This document shows, piece by piece, positions 34,601 to 49,808 of a stretch of 64,000 nucleotides of DNA. The notes below the pieces were generated by a model. It worked only from the letters and a program-made list of their open reading frames with translations, was not told where the DNA came from and made no database searches. The number at the start of each line of letters is the position of its first letter. Position 1 is the stretch's first letter. The stretch is from NCBI GenBank assembly GCA_034670405.1, contig JAXDDX010000001.1, positions 12,695,501 to 12,759,500 of the forward strand. The letters run 5' to 3'. The translations under genes and the position numbers were made by a program. The stretch comes from Hoplostethus atlanticus. Lineage: Eukaryota; Chordata; Actinopteri; Trachichthyiformes; Trachichthyidae.

Positions 34601-36400
34601 CAACCCGAGCTGAAAACTGTTAAAACGCTGTTAGCTGAAGAGAGTGCACGCTGCAGGACTTGTTTTCCATGCTGCTGAGGCAGTGGGACACCCCAGAGAG
34701 GACATGAAGAGGACCCGGAGAGCATTTCAGGAATCCGGGGCCATTTTTAGACCGTTTCTGCTGATGTTGTGTCACAGCCCAGTTCACACACAAATACACA
34801 TTCTGTCCCGCTCGGCATTGACCTTGTCATTGGTCTGTAGCGCCGTTGAGGTCAGGGGAAACCATGTTTCACTTTCTTACACAAGCTCATGCGGTCTGCC
34901 AGGGCTAGGTTTCGTAATCTCACAGATATCTTTTTTTCCAAACTACCGGTCATCTATGTTGCATGGTGACAGCTTTGTCTCAGACCTTGGTTTTTCTTTC
35001 ATATTTTATAACACAGGATCATTTATTAATTTATTAATTCATAATTAATTCTTCTCACTCTCTTTCTCTTTTTCTTGCTCTTTCTCTTTTCCTGCAAACC
35101 TAGCTCTCTCATACAGACACTTTATTTTTTCCTCATTTGTTTCCTTCCCATAAACTTGCATAAACACATTCACTCTTCCTCCTCCTTCTTCCCCTCTCTC
35201 GCGCTTTCTTGCCCTCTCTCTCTTTCCCTCTCTAGAGGAAAAGAGCCTCTAGCCCTGTGACCGCTCCTTGTTTGTGTCCTGCTGCGATGCCATCCTTCAG
35301 AGACAGCTAGAGTGTAGCTATTAGCATTCGGTCTGCCAGTGCCACCTTCTGTCCTTCTCAACACTCCTCTCCTTCTTATCCCCTTTCTGAATCTCTGATT
35401 CTCCATCTGCCTCTGCCTATCTTCCCTATCTCCTTCTGTCCCATCTCCTCGCTTCCCTACTACCCATCTCTTTGCACCCATCGCTCATCGCTCGCCGCTC
35501 TCCCCTTCCCAGTTTTCTCTACTTTCTCTCCATTGCCCCTCCTTTTTCCTCGTTCCCCCTCTCCCAGTGGCATTCCTTGTTTACCTGCAGTGTGCATGCG
35601 TCAGAGAGATGGAGCCAGTCCAGTCGTAGTAGTAGTGCTGCAGAGGGATGAGGGCTCCATACTACTGCTGCAGTCTGACAGTCAGCCCCACACTCCCCCA
35701 GGTCGTTGACCTCTAACAGTGCAGCAAGCACTATGCATGTCACATACTGAACAGCAGTGTAGCGCTGTCCTATCATCCATGCACACCCCATGCAGAATAC
35801 AAAGTATAGCTGATCTCACGATCAGTCAGTGCATACTGAACAGAAGGTATAGCTGGTACTGTACTACCATGCATACACTCCACATACTAAATATAGTGGC
35901 TACTACAGTCCTGTCCTCAGTGATCATTTTTAGAAGGGATGTAATTTCATCCTGTTCGCTGAAGTTATTCAATGCATCCGCCATGTTTACTACAGGCTTT
36001 ATGAAAAATGAAAACAAGAATTGGACTGTCCTGAAGTCAGTTCTGTTTATTTGAATTCAAACCTTTTAATGGTCATTAACATCACATCATAAACCATGCG
36101 ATAAACATCAAGAAAGTGCTAGTTAATAAGCCCAGAGAGTGAGTCAGTTGGTCTATACATGGGTGGGAAAATGCTTATCAATGCAGAATCCGTTTATAGA
36201 GGCACAAGAGGATCCATCATAAATTAATGAATCTAATTGTCGGGATAAATGAATCACCCTTTACGTTAATACGGCTTGTCCATCCTCCACGGTTCATTAT
36301 GGACTGGACTATTTTTACTGTAGCACCAGTTTGTTTATGTTTCGCCATACAAGTGCAACCTTTTGTGCCAGTCAACTGATAGAGAAGACTCAGTGTGCCA

Positions 36401-36445
<45 letters not shown>

Positions 36446-36762
36446 CGTGCATGTATATGCATACATGCACGCGCACACACACACACTTTTTGCCTGTGCT
36501 GTACGTGTGTGTACAGTTAGAGGCTTGTAATCCTCAGTCGTTGGTGTCAGCCTCCAGAATTAGATCTGATCCTATTAGAGTTATTAGCTTCCGTTACCCA
36601 AAGGTGGAGGAGAAGAAGCAGCGACTTAAAAAAAAAACTAGGAGAGGTAAACATGAGGGTGAGAAGGAAGGACAACGTATAAGCATGGGTACAGTGGGCT
36701 CGGTGAAGAATAATGGGAGTTGGTAGGACTAGAGGATAAAGGATAATATTTTATTTCTCTCG

Positions 36763-36795
<33 letters not shown>

Positions 36796-39505
36796 TTTTT
36801 TTACACTGCATTGCACCTCATAGCTGTGTTACACCCCTCTCACTCTCTCTCTCTCTATCACACACACACAAGCACCCACACACCCACACACACACACGCC
36901 GCCATCAGGTTCTCTCTACTACACAGTACTGTTTCAGCTGATTGTATCACCGGATATTTGGTGTGTAAACTTATATTGGACTAGACGGTATCTCACCTCA
37001 TTTCAGCTCAACATTAATATAACTATCGGATGCTCCTGGCACGTGTTCGGTGTTATGAGTGTGTCGGTGAAATGTCTTTTAAGATGAGAGTCGCACACAG
37101 TAGGGCAACGAGTTGGAAAGAGTTTGAGACTCAAACAGTTGGACTTGTGGTTTGTGACGTGCCTTAGTGTCTCCAAGTTTTATTACTTAAATGTTAATAT
37201 TGGTGTTAGATGCAGGCTAGTGTGGAGACAGAGATGGGATGGGTTGCGCCAGACCACAGCTATTCCTAACCAGGCTCCAGGGACTGACCTTGTCCTGGCT
37301 AAGTCACCTGCATGGCTGTCTGCCAAGCCGCTCTGCTACAGCTGCTATGTAAGCAGAAACATAATCAGACACACTAAACACGGTACCCCCCCCCCAGCAA
37401 CACACATACACACACACATATATAAAACACTGCAGCTTTTAGATATGTTTTACAGTAGAGGAGAAACACAGCAGCTGTGTATACCGTGGGCTATCATCAC
37501 CGGCTTGCTTTTCAGCATATAGAAAGAGAAGGAGGGGTTGGTGATGCACGAGTGCAGTTTTGCCCAGAAGCTAGATGCTATTCAAAGGCACATTTTAGAT
37601 GAGAACGTAAGGTGGGGGTATGTAGATATAAACAAAGAGATGAAATGGGTTAAAGAACACCAGGTTCTGCTCTCTTCCCCCCGCCCCCCACACCATCTCT
37701 TTTCTTTTTACTGTCATTCTGCTTCTCCTCCACCCTTTCTTCTTCTTTGTTTCTGTTTCATCTCTATGCATCTCGTCTCTGCCTCCATTTCATCCACCTC
37801 TTTCTCTTCTCCACTACTCCATTAACCCCCCCCCCCTCTTCCCCTCTCCCTCCCTGTCGCCCTGCTTCCTCCTCCCTCTCTCCTCTCCTGTCCAGTGGTG
37901 GTTCAATGATGCAGTGATTCATAGCTGCAGTAGGTGCTGCCTGATGGTCATGTGACCAAAGCCTGCCTGACAACATGGGGAACAACACTGCCTGGCTGGT
38001 GTGTGCAGGCACATGCACACGCTCACACTCTTGCGCAAACACACACACACACACACACATCCCATATGCACTCATTGTCACACTGGCGCATGCTCATATC
38101 TCTCCTTTTTCTCACAACGCATTGTGACAAGGCAAAAACAGCATCACACTGACGCATTGATGAACGCCCTCCTAAATGAATGTATCTGGATTATTTCATT
38201 TTATTTATAGTGTTTCCCTTCACAACAAACCGCCCTCGCAACAGTTTCTGCACACTAAATAATACAAGTTAAATGACGAATATTCAGGACAAATTCATCA
38301 TTCATAATCTTATGCCGAGCTTGATGACTTACCCTGGAATCACCTTTACTATATCATGCTTAGTGATTGGCAGTGATGCAGGCTTTGTGTATTGTCATAA
38401 GTCCTGGCAGCCTATATTTTAGATACCTTTCTCTTCCTTGTTGCTGGTTCCTGGTGTACTTCAAGACAGCAGCAGTGTTCTAGTGGTTGGAGAAATCAGA
38501 AGGTCGCGGGTTTGATCCCTGTGACAGCTGGTTTCCATTTCTAACAAAACCTCTTGTAGCAGGGCACTGAATACCCCCTATCTGGCCAAGAGGCGATACT
38601 TCTCAGAACACCTATATATATATATTACATGTACATTTAGTTTCCATGTATCTGTATGTCTCAAAGGGATGTGCAGACATGCCACAAATTCTTAATGCCA
38701 ATTTGATACTTCCTAATTCCAGGTAATAGCAACTAGTTCCTTGTTCCTCGTTCATTCCTTGTTGTTGGATGCTCAAAATTCTTTGATAATAACAATGATA
38801 ATCCAGTTGCCTCTCTTCCTTGTTGCTGTCATTTGTGCAGGTGGAGCTGGGCAGGAAGCAGGAAGTTGTGGTATACGACCAGAGCTCCAAAGAAGCGGGG
38901 CATCTGTCCAAAGACGGCTTTGTGCACATTCTCATGGGAAAGTTGGAAGGCACCTTCCACAGAGTCTCTCTGCTCACTGGTATGCACACTCTGGTTTGTT
39001 TGTTTGTTTGTTTGTGTGTGTGTTTGTGTTATGTGTTATCCTGACTGTGAACAGGTGCACCTCACCTCAAAGCCAGTGATTTGAGTGAAGCTGTGTGTAA
39101 TGGCACTGTGTGGTCAGCAGATGTCACTGATGAGCGTTACCCCGTTCCTGAATTGGTAACGCTAATCAGACTATCAAATATCTGACATCAGGTTCACACG
39201 TACGGTATATGTGGAGATAGGAAAGAGGGGAGGAAGTGTAAAGCCATGCTGGCTGTATACAAAGCCTCTCTGATGTCTTTTGATGTTTAAGCCTCACTGG
39301 AGTCTTTCTCTTACCCAACCCCACTGAAGTAAAGCTGAAGCTTAACTTCCAATCCTCCAGCCTTATTTACCACCGTTATTATCCTGTCATAGTAGCCACT
39401 AAGCACACTAAGACTTATAATTGAGCCCGAGTGAGACTGTTAATAGCCTCGTTGAGTTAATAACTTCTCAATAACTCTGACTGCAGCTTTTTAAGGGAGG
39501 AGGTA

Positions 39506-39539
<34 letters not shown>

Positions 39540-41757
39540 ACATTCAGAGGCTTAGGAATCTGTCCCAAATGTGTCAGTGCAGAAAGGAGAGTGTAATCTG
39601 CCTCAGTCAGGATTGGAAATGAGACTGCAGAGGCATGCTGCTCGGGCAAATCTCTGCTCACTCTCCTCCCTGCAACCCTTCTTATTCTTCTCCTCCTCTC
39701 GTTCTACTGGAAGATTAGCACTTTTCCATGAGTCATTCATAGATGCTACAAAGCACCCAGGCTCCGCAATTAGACAGAGTGACAGACGTACTGAGCACAC
39801 GCACACCCTGACACATACATGCATGCACACACGCACACACACACTCATGCACACATTCACAACCCTGATCAATATCACACACATTTTCTCTCCAGGATTT
39901 TCCATTTCAGCTTTTTTCATTAGGCTTCCTATCCTTAGTAATGAAAGACCCGCTGCCAACGATTCCCTCCTATCTCTCTACTCTATCCCTGTCTTTATCT
40001 GTCGCCTTAGCTTGCTCTCTCTATGTTTCTTTAGAAAAAAAAAGAGGAATCACACTTCTTCCATTTCTGTCCCCTCTTTTTCTGCTGTTTCCACGACAAC
40101 AGTGGCAGAGAATATTCCCCAGAAGGAGTCAGCCAATGGCATTGGTTGTTGTTTGGGTGGATGAATTATTGGGGTCAGTGGAGTACACAGCCAGTGTCTG
40201 TGCATACTTGATTGTGTGCATGTGTGTGTGTGTGTGTGTGTGTTCACGTGCGTATGCTTTGGCAGATAGAGGGCCTTGCGTGTATATGTCTGCGTGCTTG
40301 CATGCATGCACTAGTGCCTACATGATACAATTATATGAATGAGTGCTGCAATATCCGCCTGTGTGAAATAGAAGCTGAGCTGCAGGGTTTGCATGTGAAT
40401 CAAAGAGAGAGAGACAGTATGAGACAAAAAAAAAGGAAAAGATGGGTACGTAGCAGTGGTTCTCAACGTTGGGTCCGAGGCCCGCCAGGGGTCCTTGAGG
40501 GGGTTCCAGGGGGTCCCCAGCAAAATAAGGAATAGTTTAATTTCACTTTAATTAACTAGAATTAATCACATTTAGATGTATAGGAATGTCTATTCTCATC
40601 ATCTTTCTCTCTTTCTTTCTCTCTTTCTTTCTTTCTTTCTCTCTCTCTTTCTCTCTTTTCTCTCTCCCTGTCCAACCTGGTTTCGTTTGGCTTCACCCTC
40701 CCTGTCACTCCGCATGAATGCTTAAAGATTAGAGATGGTTTGAATTTATTAATAGGAAACCTCCTCTCTGACCCTCTTCTCCTCTCCTTCCCTCCTCCCT
40801 CCCTCCCTCCCTCCGTCTCTCTCTCTGCCCCTCTACTGAACTGCTGATTTATTATGCTATTAATTCTGGCAATGACTTCATATCTGACTGTCGACTTGTT
40901 GTTTTCAGCCTCACATACACAGACCACACACACACGCGCGCACTGCACACACTTGCCTGTAGCATTGCTCCAAGCCAAGTGAGGGTACTGTGGGTGGGAG
41001 TGGAAGGAGGGAGGCTCAGATAGAGAGATGAAAAGAAAAGAATCCATAAATGGGATGCACGGCGAGAATAAAAGAGTAATGACCAGGCGGGGTCTCGCTG
41101 TCTGGGGGGGAGGGCATTTGCTGCCTAAACTGTTATATATGCACAGGCTTGCTAAAGGGAGATAACACACACACACACACACACACATACAGGCAGGGTT
41201 TTTTACAATGTGGAAGAGCTGCTGCTACGTTTTGTCATTTTCAGGTTAAACCATCTTTGTCATTGTTGACTGCAGCTTCCTATAAATGCAGATAGAGACA
41301 CCGGCAGCTTGAATGACATGTTGCATAATGTAAGTGCGTGTACTTTGGGAACTTATTGATCCAAAACCAATCAGTGACTCGTCTTAGGTTTCTCTCCATT
41401 CACCAAACAATCAATTACTCTAACTCAAAAAAAGCACACCACTTCCTGAATGTGGATGATGTCATGGTGGAGGCCATGTCCCTATAGGGCCGTTGTTTTT
41501 GTGAATAACACGACTAATCCGGGTAGCAAATGACTCTTACCCTGTGTTTGAGTTTGAAACACATATTCACACAGGATGTGGTGGTGGCATTTGGAGAGGG
41601 TATGTGTGTATGTGTGTGTGTGCACGGGTCCGTGTATGCGCATATGTTTGCGTGATTATTTCAGCTGTGTGAACGTGTTTGTGAGAAACATGTCCCTCTG
41701 AGGACGGACATATTTTTACCACAGCGATGATCTCACTGAGTTGGAGCTGAGGTCGAG

Positions 41758-41793
<36 letters not shown>

Positions 41794-42205
41794 GTGCGTG
41801 TGTGCGTGTGTGTGTGTACAGAGGAGGAGAACATCAGTTGGTTGGAGCCAGCTGTGTCCCCAGAGGGATTGAAGTTTGCATGTTTCCCATCAGTCGACGA
41901 TACAGAGCCCAACCAAGGACAACACTAACTGCTGGTGTGTAGCTAGGTGGTATGCTAGCTGATGCCAACTGCTTAACCGTATGATGCATCACATCAGCTT
42001 TGATGCAGCCTAGCCAGGGTAAAAAAAAAATGTATACTGACCCTGCCTTGTTGGTCTTGTATTGGCATCAGAAGCCAGAGACAGAGAAAGATAGAAAGAG
42101 AGCAATGAAACAGGGTGACAAGAGGGAAGACAAAGTGTGGCATATACATGCTCAGCAGATGAAAAGAGAGAGAGTTGGATCAGGGTTTTGAGAGGAATGG
42201 GGGTA

Positions 42206-42238
<33 letters not shown>

Positions 42239-43880
42239 CATTTTATTCATAGCAGAATTTATATTAAAACTCAAAATGCTTTTAAAAAAAGACAATTTGA
42301 AGCAACAGGAAGAAAAAAAGAACAAAATGAACGAAATGGTGTGAAAATGAAGAAAACTGTAGAAAACAAGTGGTCGAAGGATAGGGCAGGTGTGTGCTTC
42401 ATGCATCCGATGTAAGTGTAAGTGTGTGCAGGTTGCAGATGTGTGATGCTCCTAATCTTCCCTAACACCATCTGCCAGTGTTTTTCTCGGGATTACTAAA
42501 GCGACACACCACTGGGTCAGAGAGGGACAGACGGCACAGAAAAAGGGGACACAAGGAAATGGCTAGAGATGCGGGATGAAGGCCCGTGCCGGATGTGTTT
42601 AGATGCCTAGATGTCTAGATGGTTCTTGACTGTAACCAACTTTACTTACACACTTACACAGTTGTCATTAATTGTAATTGTAACAGTGATCACCAAGCGG
42701 GCTGATATGTTGAAGCTTCTTTGTACCATAGCATTCATTGCAAGTCACTGTGAGCGTCAGCTACGTCTAAATGCCTAAATTCTAAAATGTGAATGGAATT
42801 TTTGTGTTCCCTGCCTCTTTTATTTAGGCAGGTAGGTTTTAAGATAGTTGAGCTAATCGCTAGATCTGTACATAGCTTTGACCTGCACCTGCAGGGTAGC
42901 AGCTAAACAGGCTTGGTTAGACTTGGTTTGAACAGAGTAGCATGCTAACCCGGAGTCCCACGCTGTCAGTCTGCCAGCCCAGCATGAAAGCACACAGGAG
43001 GAGACGAGGCGATGACACCATGATGAGAGGTATTAGCAGATGAAAGACGCCTCTCTCATTTTCTTCTCTTTTTCTTTCTCTTTCACTCACTCACACACGC
43101 ACACACGCAGACATGCACACACACACACACACACACAGAAGCTGCAGTGTACCCCGGGGCTTTAATGAGATCAGGTTAGGGTGTGACTGCACATACAGAG
43201 GTACAAAGGTCAATCCAGTTATGTGTCATTCTTCTGTGCGGTTATACAACGGGGCGGTGGCCTGTGCGTGCGTGTGCGTGTGCATGCATCAGAAAGAAGC
43301 TGAAGAGGTGAGGTAATCGTGGGAGGCCGACTATCACAATGCAGCCGTTCACAGAGACATTCCAATGAGCTACATAAGGAGGTCTCTTTGTGTGTGTGTG
43401 TGTGCGCGTGCATGTATGTCTGCATGCACATTTGCATGCATATGTGCATATGAAGTAGTGTGTGTATGAGGCAGTGTTTGTGTGCATGTGTGAGGAAAAA
43501 GACAAAACACAAGAAGGGAGATATTGAGGAGATGAGGTAATACACCTCATTTCATCCTGAGTGTGCGTGTGTGTGCATAAGTGCATAAGTGCGTGCACTC
43601 ACGCGTGTGTGTATGGATCCATTCACATCCTGTGTGTATGTGCAAGTGTGCAGTTGCCTGTGTGTGTGTATGTGTCTGTGTCTGTGTGTGTGTGTGGTCG
43701 TAGACGTCATTCAGTTAGACAGGCCGTTAAGCTGACCTGTGTTGTGTTCTCCAGCCTCCCCAGTAGAGAAAGACTTTCTTTATGGTTTCTTCTCCTTCTG
43801 GAGCACAGGAGGAAGTCTCCATATTCCATATCCTCCTAACCAGCCAGAGGGGAGCAACCTAGCCAGGATCGCAGCCATAA

Positions 43881-43934
<54 letters not shown>

Positions 43935-45491
43935 TGCAGAGTAGTTAAAATGCAGTTCTATGCATTTCAGTCGGGACACTTCATACAAGTGGAAGACTTA
44001 AATAAATTAATGATTGCTTTGGGATGAAATCAACGGCTTGAACTACCTCACACTGAACTCACTCAACACAAACATCTCCAGGATTTTTTTAAATTATTTA
44101 TACCACAAAAGATTCACTTGGCTAGAAAAGGTTTTCCTGGTTTTCATTGCCATAGCTGAGGTTTTATTGTCATGAAGTAGCAAAGTTTATCATTGGTGTT
44201 TACGACCCAACATGTTTTATGTGTGTTCTTTGAACAGTCATTTGATATGGACAGCCTCATGTGAAGGATGAGGTCATGTGTTTTGATTGGCCGTTCTGCG
44301 CCTCTGGCTGTGTTTTAATTGGCCACAGCGCGGGTCACGGAGTCACAGAGGTCGCAGTTTTGTCACGGTTGCATGCCTGAGGTCTCTCCGCTCGTCCATC
44401 CGCCATCTCTCTCGTTCCACCCTGTCCTTCATCCCCCCACCCTCCTCTCCCTCCTAACCTCTTAACCTGCCCTTTTTGTACCTCATCACCCCCTTCTCTC
44501 CCTCTGCTCTCTCTGTCTGACCCCTCTCCATTACGCCGTGGGGAGCTCCTACAGATCAATGATTTCATTGAGAAGGAGCCAGCGGTGCCATTAGGAGGTG
44601 AGCTCACCTTCCCCAGGGAGATAGGGTACATAATTCTCAATGACCTGGCCTTCCTCCCTCTCTCCATCCCTCCTTCCGTCTCCTTCCCCCTCTCACCCAC
44701 TAACTTCTGTCCTCCCCCCTCTTTCCCGTTTCCTTCACCCTCCTTCCCCCCCTCCACCTGGCCTCCCTCTGCCTCTTCTCTCCCCCTCTATCCAATTTCT
44801 CTCCCCCCTTCTCCTCCTCCTCCTCCGTCTCTCCTCTCCTCTGTTTCACGGTGCTGAGAACAGAGCTCTATTTTTAGGCCCAGACTCCTGCGGTCGTCAC
44901 ATCTGGCGCCAGTGGCCTCCGGTGCTCTCACCCTGGCCTGTACATATACAAACACACACACCACACACACACACACACACATACACACACACTTGCCCCA
45001 CCCCAGTCAGCGCCAAGGGAGCAGAAAGGTCAAAGAAAATGGCCTACAAGAATACCAATGACATCACCTCTCTACAGACTTAGAGAAGCCGTGGAGTTGC
45101 ACGGTGACACAATGCACTATTTTCTGCAAACACTCACTCTGCAGGTATGTAATGAGACACTTTCTTAAGCTCACACCTTGATGAGGTGTTAGGGTTAGGG
45201 TTAACCCATACACACGCTTGAGCACACACAAACACATCCACACAACCGAAAGCATGCATGCACGTACACAGGGATGCATGCGCACGCACACACACACACA
45301 CAGTAACAAGACCCAGAGGAGGTCTGTACCGAGTTGAGTTTTTATGTAACAATGTTCTGTTTTTGCCAGTGTTCTCACCCCCCCTCTGTCTCATCGGCCT
45401 CACATGATGAGCTTGATGTCATTTTCCCCTTTTTCCCCTCAAAACCGGAGAACAAAAACAGGCCAGCAGCGGTGTGTGTTGTGTGTGTGTG

Positions 45492-45546
<55 letters not shown>

Positions 45547-45693
45547 GTGTGCGCGCTGCTGCCAAATGTTTCCACCATGACGTGATCTCGCTGCTCTGCG
45601 TGCCTCCTCCTCTTCTTCCCCTCTCTTGCTCTTCCCCTTCTCCTCCATCACGAGTCCCATACTGGCTTGAAGGGGCCACACACACACACACTC

Positions 45694-45726
<33 letters not shown>

Positions 45727-47856
45727 CAGTGAAATGCAATCATAAGTATACGCTCTAGCATGCAAAGGGAAAGAATGTCATTTTCTCACAACCGCATGCA
45801 GAGGAACGACATGCAGCAACTCACAGTGGCATGGATAAAGGCTGCACCTCAAGACATCGACACACTGACACAGAATCACATGCATGACCTTTTATATGAT
45901 AAGCTAAGATGTGCTTTAAAGCAAAATGACTTCAATTTCTGCTGATTTGAAAAGGTGGATTGTCTTTATAAAGCCTAGGAGAAGCGTACTTCATAAGATA
46001 CCTGTGTTTGTTTAGGAATATGTTTGTTGGACAGAAATCTTAACATGATGTGTCTCGTCTGTCTTGTGAGCGAGGCACCTAGAGTGCATGACACATGAAG
46101 CAAGATAAAATGTAAACCATTAAGCATAGAGCTCAGATTCCCTGACGTACAGGCATGCACATTACCCTTTGCTCGCTCCAATTCCAAGACGCAGTTTTCA
46201 TTGCGTTATAATAAGTGAAGCTTGTGGAGAAGTCCTCTGGAACTGTCAATATACTGCAGTGCCCCAAATACTTTAACCGGCGTTGTTTGAAATGCTTTGT
46301 GTATACAATCCATTCACAGTGCATACCTTCTGGCTCCTGGTGCATTTGAAGTCTATCTAGAGGCATTTGGAACATCCCAACACAACCATGCAATGCATTC
46401 ATAGAGCATGAAACAAAAATAGTTTGTTTAAACTGTTACCTAGGCAGTGTCAACACATCAGGTCAACAGGAGCTGAAGTTGAACAGCATACTAACCCAGG
46501 CCAGTTTCCCTACTACGCCCCGATCAGAACCTCATAGCTGTTAGACCTCTCCACGGTTCTTGGCCGAGTGCTGGGTAGGTTTTCAGCTACACCGCTAGTT
46601 TACCACTGCAACATTTACACTGATGACTCTGACACACATGTGGAGTGGAAATTTCCAGAGGCAGAATGAGGCTAAAGGAGTAGCTAACAATTAGGCTCGT
46701 TTATCCTACCCAGGCCTGGCCTGCATCCACTGGATTCCATTCATGCTCGGCCTGCCCGCTGCCTCTCCTGTCATGGCGTCATTACATGGAACAATGGTAG
46801 ATTCCTGTTTACCACCATGCCTGTCTTTGATGCACTTTATCTTTGGCACGCTGCAGCTCCGCTTCCTTGTTTACCTATGTGGTTGCCATGTTGTTTTTCA
46901 GTTGCTTTAATCAGATTTGGACTGCACCTCGACCATGTGGATGAGGTTTTTATCTCTTGGCAGCCCTTTGTACGGTATTTCTGTCTGAGAAAGATTTTCA
47001 TTTGCAGTTTTCTAATTATTTTCCAAAAAAAGACAGGGTATTTTCTTTTCCAAGATCATTGGCAGAGGAACAAACTCGTTGCCTATATCAGGAGAGGGTG
47101 TTTAGATTCTCAGCGGTTTAACACTTTTCCTGGTATGTACACACGCATAACAGAGGTCTTATTACGGTAAATAGATGCTGACCACACACAAACTTCGGGC
47201 TGAGCCTCCGGGGCTGCTGCCGCTTCCTGATGGAGGCGGGAGATTTTCCATCGCCACAGCAACAGGCTAAATTTGGAGTTCCAGTCCAAGCCCAAGGCCC
47301 CTGATTGAGGAATGCAGCCGTTTGTCATCATTCCCTGTCCTCCTGATATCCCCCCTCCGCTTCCACACACACACACACACACTCACAGAGTCACACACAC
47401 GCACAAACACATGCACACTCATGTACCTAGATTAAGATTAAGGCAGCCTTGGATGCCACAAAGAATCCACTTCCCTCCTCTTGTGTAACCATTTCCTGTT
47501 TCAGAGATGTCAAAGTGACATCAGGGTTCCCCAGGGTGCAAGTGGGAGACGCCCAAGGAACCAGTGTTTGTACTGTATGTATGTGTAGATAAATGCGCGT
47601 GTGCATATTTGCGTCAGGAGCACGTGTATGAACAATTATACTCACCAATGTTATTTCACATACAAGAAACTTAGAGCTCCTGTGGAAAACGTTGTGAAGG
47701 CGTCGTTCCGGCACGGTCGAACGGCCTGCAGCCTCGGCCGCATACAGAGACAGCTTGCCCAGTTCCTCTCAGCCTCACGTCATTTTCTCTCTATTGTTCT
47801 CGGGGAGCTCGCCTAGTGATGTCATTGCGCCGTTGTGGATGTGAAACATACACACA

Positions 47857-47898
<42 letters not shown>

Positions 47899-48630
47899 CT
47901 CTAGGGCCCGTCATGGCAGGAAAGCACACCCTGACCACGGGTGCTGAGATAGCCTCTGTCAGCGTGTCCTGTACGCCCAAATCCAATCTCTAAAGCCTTA
48001 TTTCTATTACATGGCTCTCTGAGGGCACACAGCTGGCATGACGGGAGACTTAAAGTTTGCTGTAAAAAAAAAAGTGCTGTATTTGTAATATTTTGGACTT
48101 TTTTTTAAAGAAATTCCAAACTCTTTGCATGTTGTACATTTAAAAAAAAAACTAAAAAAAACCCTGTGTATAAGCTTTTCACTGAATTTAACTACAAAGA
48201 TCCCTGCTAGCCCTATTTTATTTCATTCCTATCTAGTTCAGGAATATGATAATTGTATTATTATACAAGCAGAAATATTATATTTCCGTTTCTGTTTGGA
48301 ACAGAATAATTTGAAAATAACTCCTCAAGCCCTGGTATGTGTTTATGAGTCTGCCGTCTCGAAATTTAAAAAAAGTGGGGAATCACATTTTTTACATATT
48401 TCACGCCTTTGACTGTGGTATGAGTCATGCTGAGAGTACTGATGAGATCATGGGAGTTGTGTAGAAGAGTATGTAGAGAAATAAGGCGAGACTAAGGTGC
48501 AAACGCATACCACACAGTGACAGGCACAGGCGGAGACCCCTAGCCTGGATAGACTACAGAGAAAGCCGTAGCGCTGTCTGGGCTAATGGAGAGAAAGGTA
48601 GACAAGAGGCTGGTAGAGAGAGACATGGAG

Positions 48631-48684
<54 letters not shown>

Positions 48685-49548
48685 CCACTAACCAACAGAG
48701 GACCAGATGGAGAGGCGTCCAGCTCTGTTCTGAGGACGGTGCGTCTGTCAGCTTGCTTGCTGTGCTGATAGGAGCTCATTAAAACTGAACTGATCCGCCG
48801 TCAGCCCTCTCTCTGGCGGAGCAGCACAGTCATTACACTGTTACCATGTGTCAGACTTTCCTACATGATTTGCCTATAGAAAGAAAGTGGAGGGGGGGGG
48901 GTCGGGGGGGGGGTTTCCAGTGTGTTATTGCCCTCAGTGCTGCAAGGGAACCCAGTGGATCCCATCTTACAAGATTAGCATTTAGAATGAAATAACCACC
49001 CGCTACGCTCAACTGAACCTCTGTAGACAAACTCACCTCCAGGGAAATCAGAGCAGGGCTAGGTGTTCTCTCTCTTTTTGCACACACACACACACACACC
49101 CAGCCTGTTCATCCCGGCAGACCGATATGCATCATTCCTGTACATATTCTCTCTCACACACACAGACACACACACACACACACACACCTTAAAAAAAAAC
49201 GAGCCGTCTCACTCTAAAATGAACATTGACTCAATATACTCACACCGAAGTAGTGAGTGCATACACAGGCTTCACATGCATGCATACTGTAAGCACATGC
49301 TTGTGGTGGCCAGCATTTCATATTGAGGCTTAACAGCCCCCTCTCCGTATAACATCCCTACACACACACACACACACACACACGCATGCATGCATGTGCA
49401 CATACAAGTACATACACATCATTGAACATCTCCTACTGTGATTTTTAAGTAGTTCATCTGGTTTATGTGGGCCCGTCTGGTCCTGAATGCCCCCCTTGGT
49501 GTGTTTGATAGCTTACCCTCCTCTCTCCTCTGTGTGTGTGTGTGTGTG

Positions 49549-49581
<33 letters not shown>

Positions 49582-49764
49582 ATAAACTAATGTCTGCCAG
49601 TGAGACAGATTTACTGGTACAGTAGCCCAGGGCGCTGAGCTCCTCCAGGGGGCTAAGTTGTTTGGAGGGCAGGGGGTCTGCAGTATGATTGATGCAAGCA
49701 AGGCACCCTCCAGGCTGCACAGATAGAGATGAAACCACCCCACACATGCACACCCTCACACTCA

Positions 49765-49808
<44 letters not shown>

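Larger units (their letters stand above)
28920..38840 (+). other. dusp8 intron, 9.9 kb
   Basis: No coding exon recognised. It holds a LINE/SINE tail (29541-29580), a Tc1 remnant (30765-31075), a (CTGT)n block (31410-31607), GT (36403-36442) and CA (36766-36793) repeats, and a SINE fragment (38471-38605). Confidence 0.75.

Noticed and set aside
40562-41188. 208-codon minus-strand frame
   Set aside because: It is driven by CT/GA and CA repeats at both ends and has no recognisable domain.
44555-44597. 43-nt stretch with CTACAG acceptor and GTGAGC donor
   Set aside because: Its frame in phase 1 also stops immediately; probably chance in CT-rich sequence.
45188-45207. Telomere-like TTAGGG units
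   Set aside because: Only two units; too short to be an interstitial telomere.
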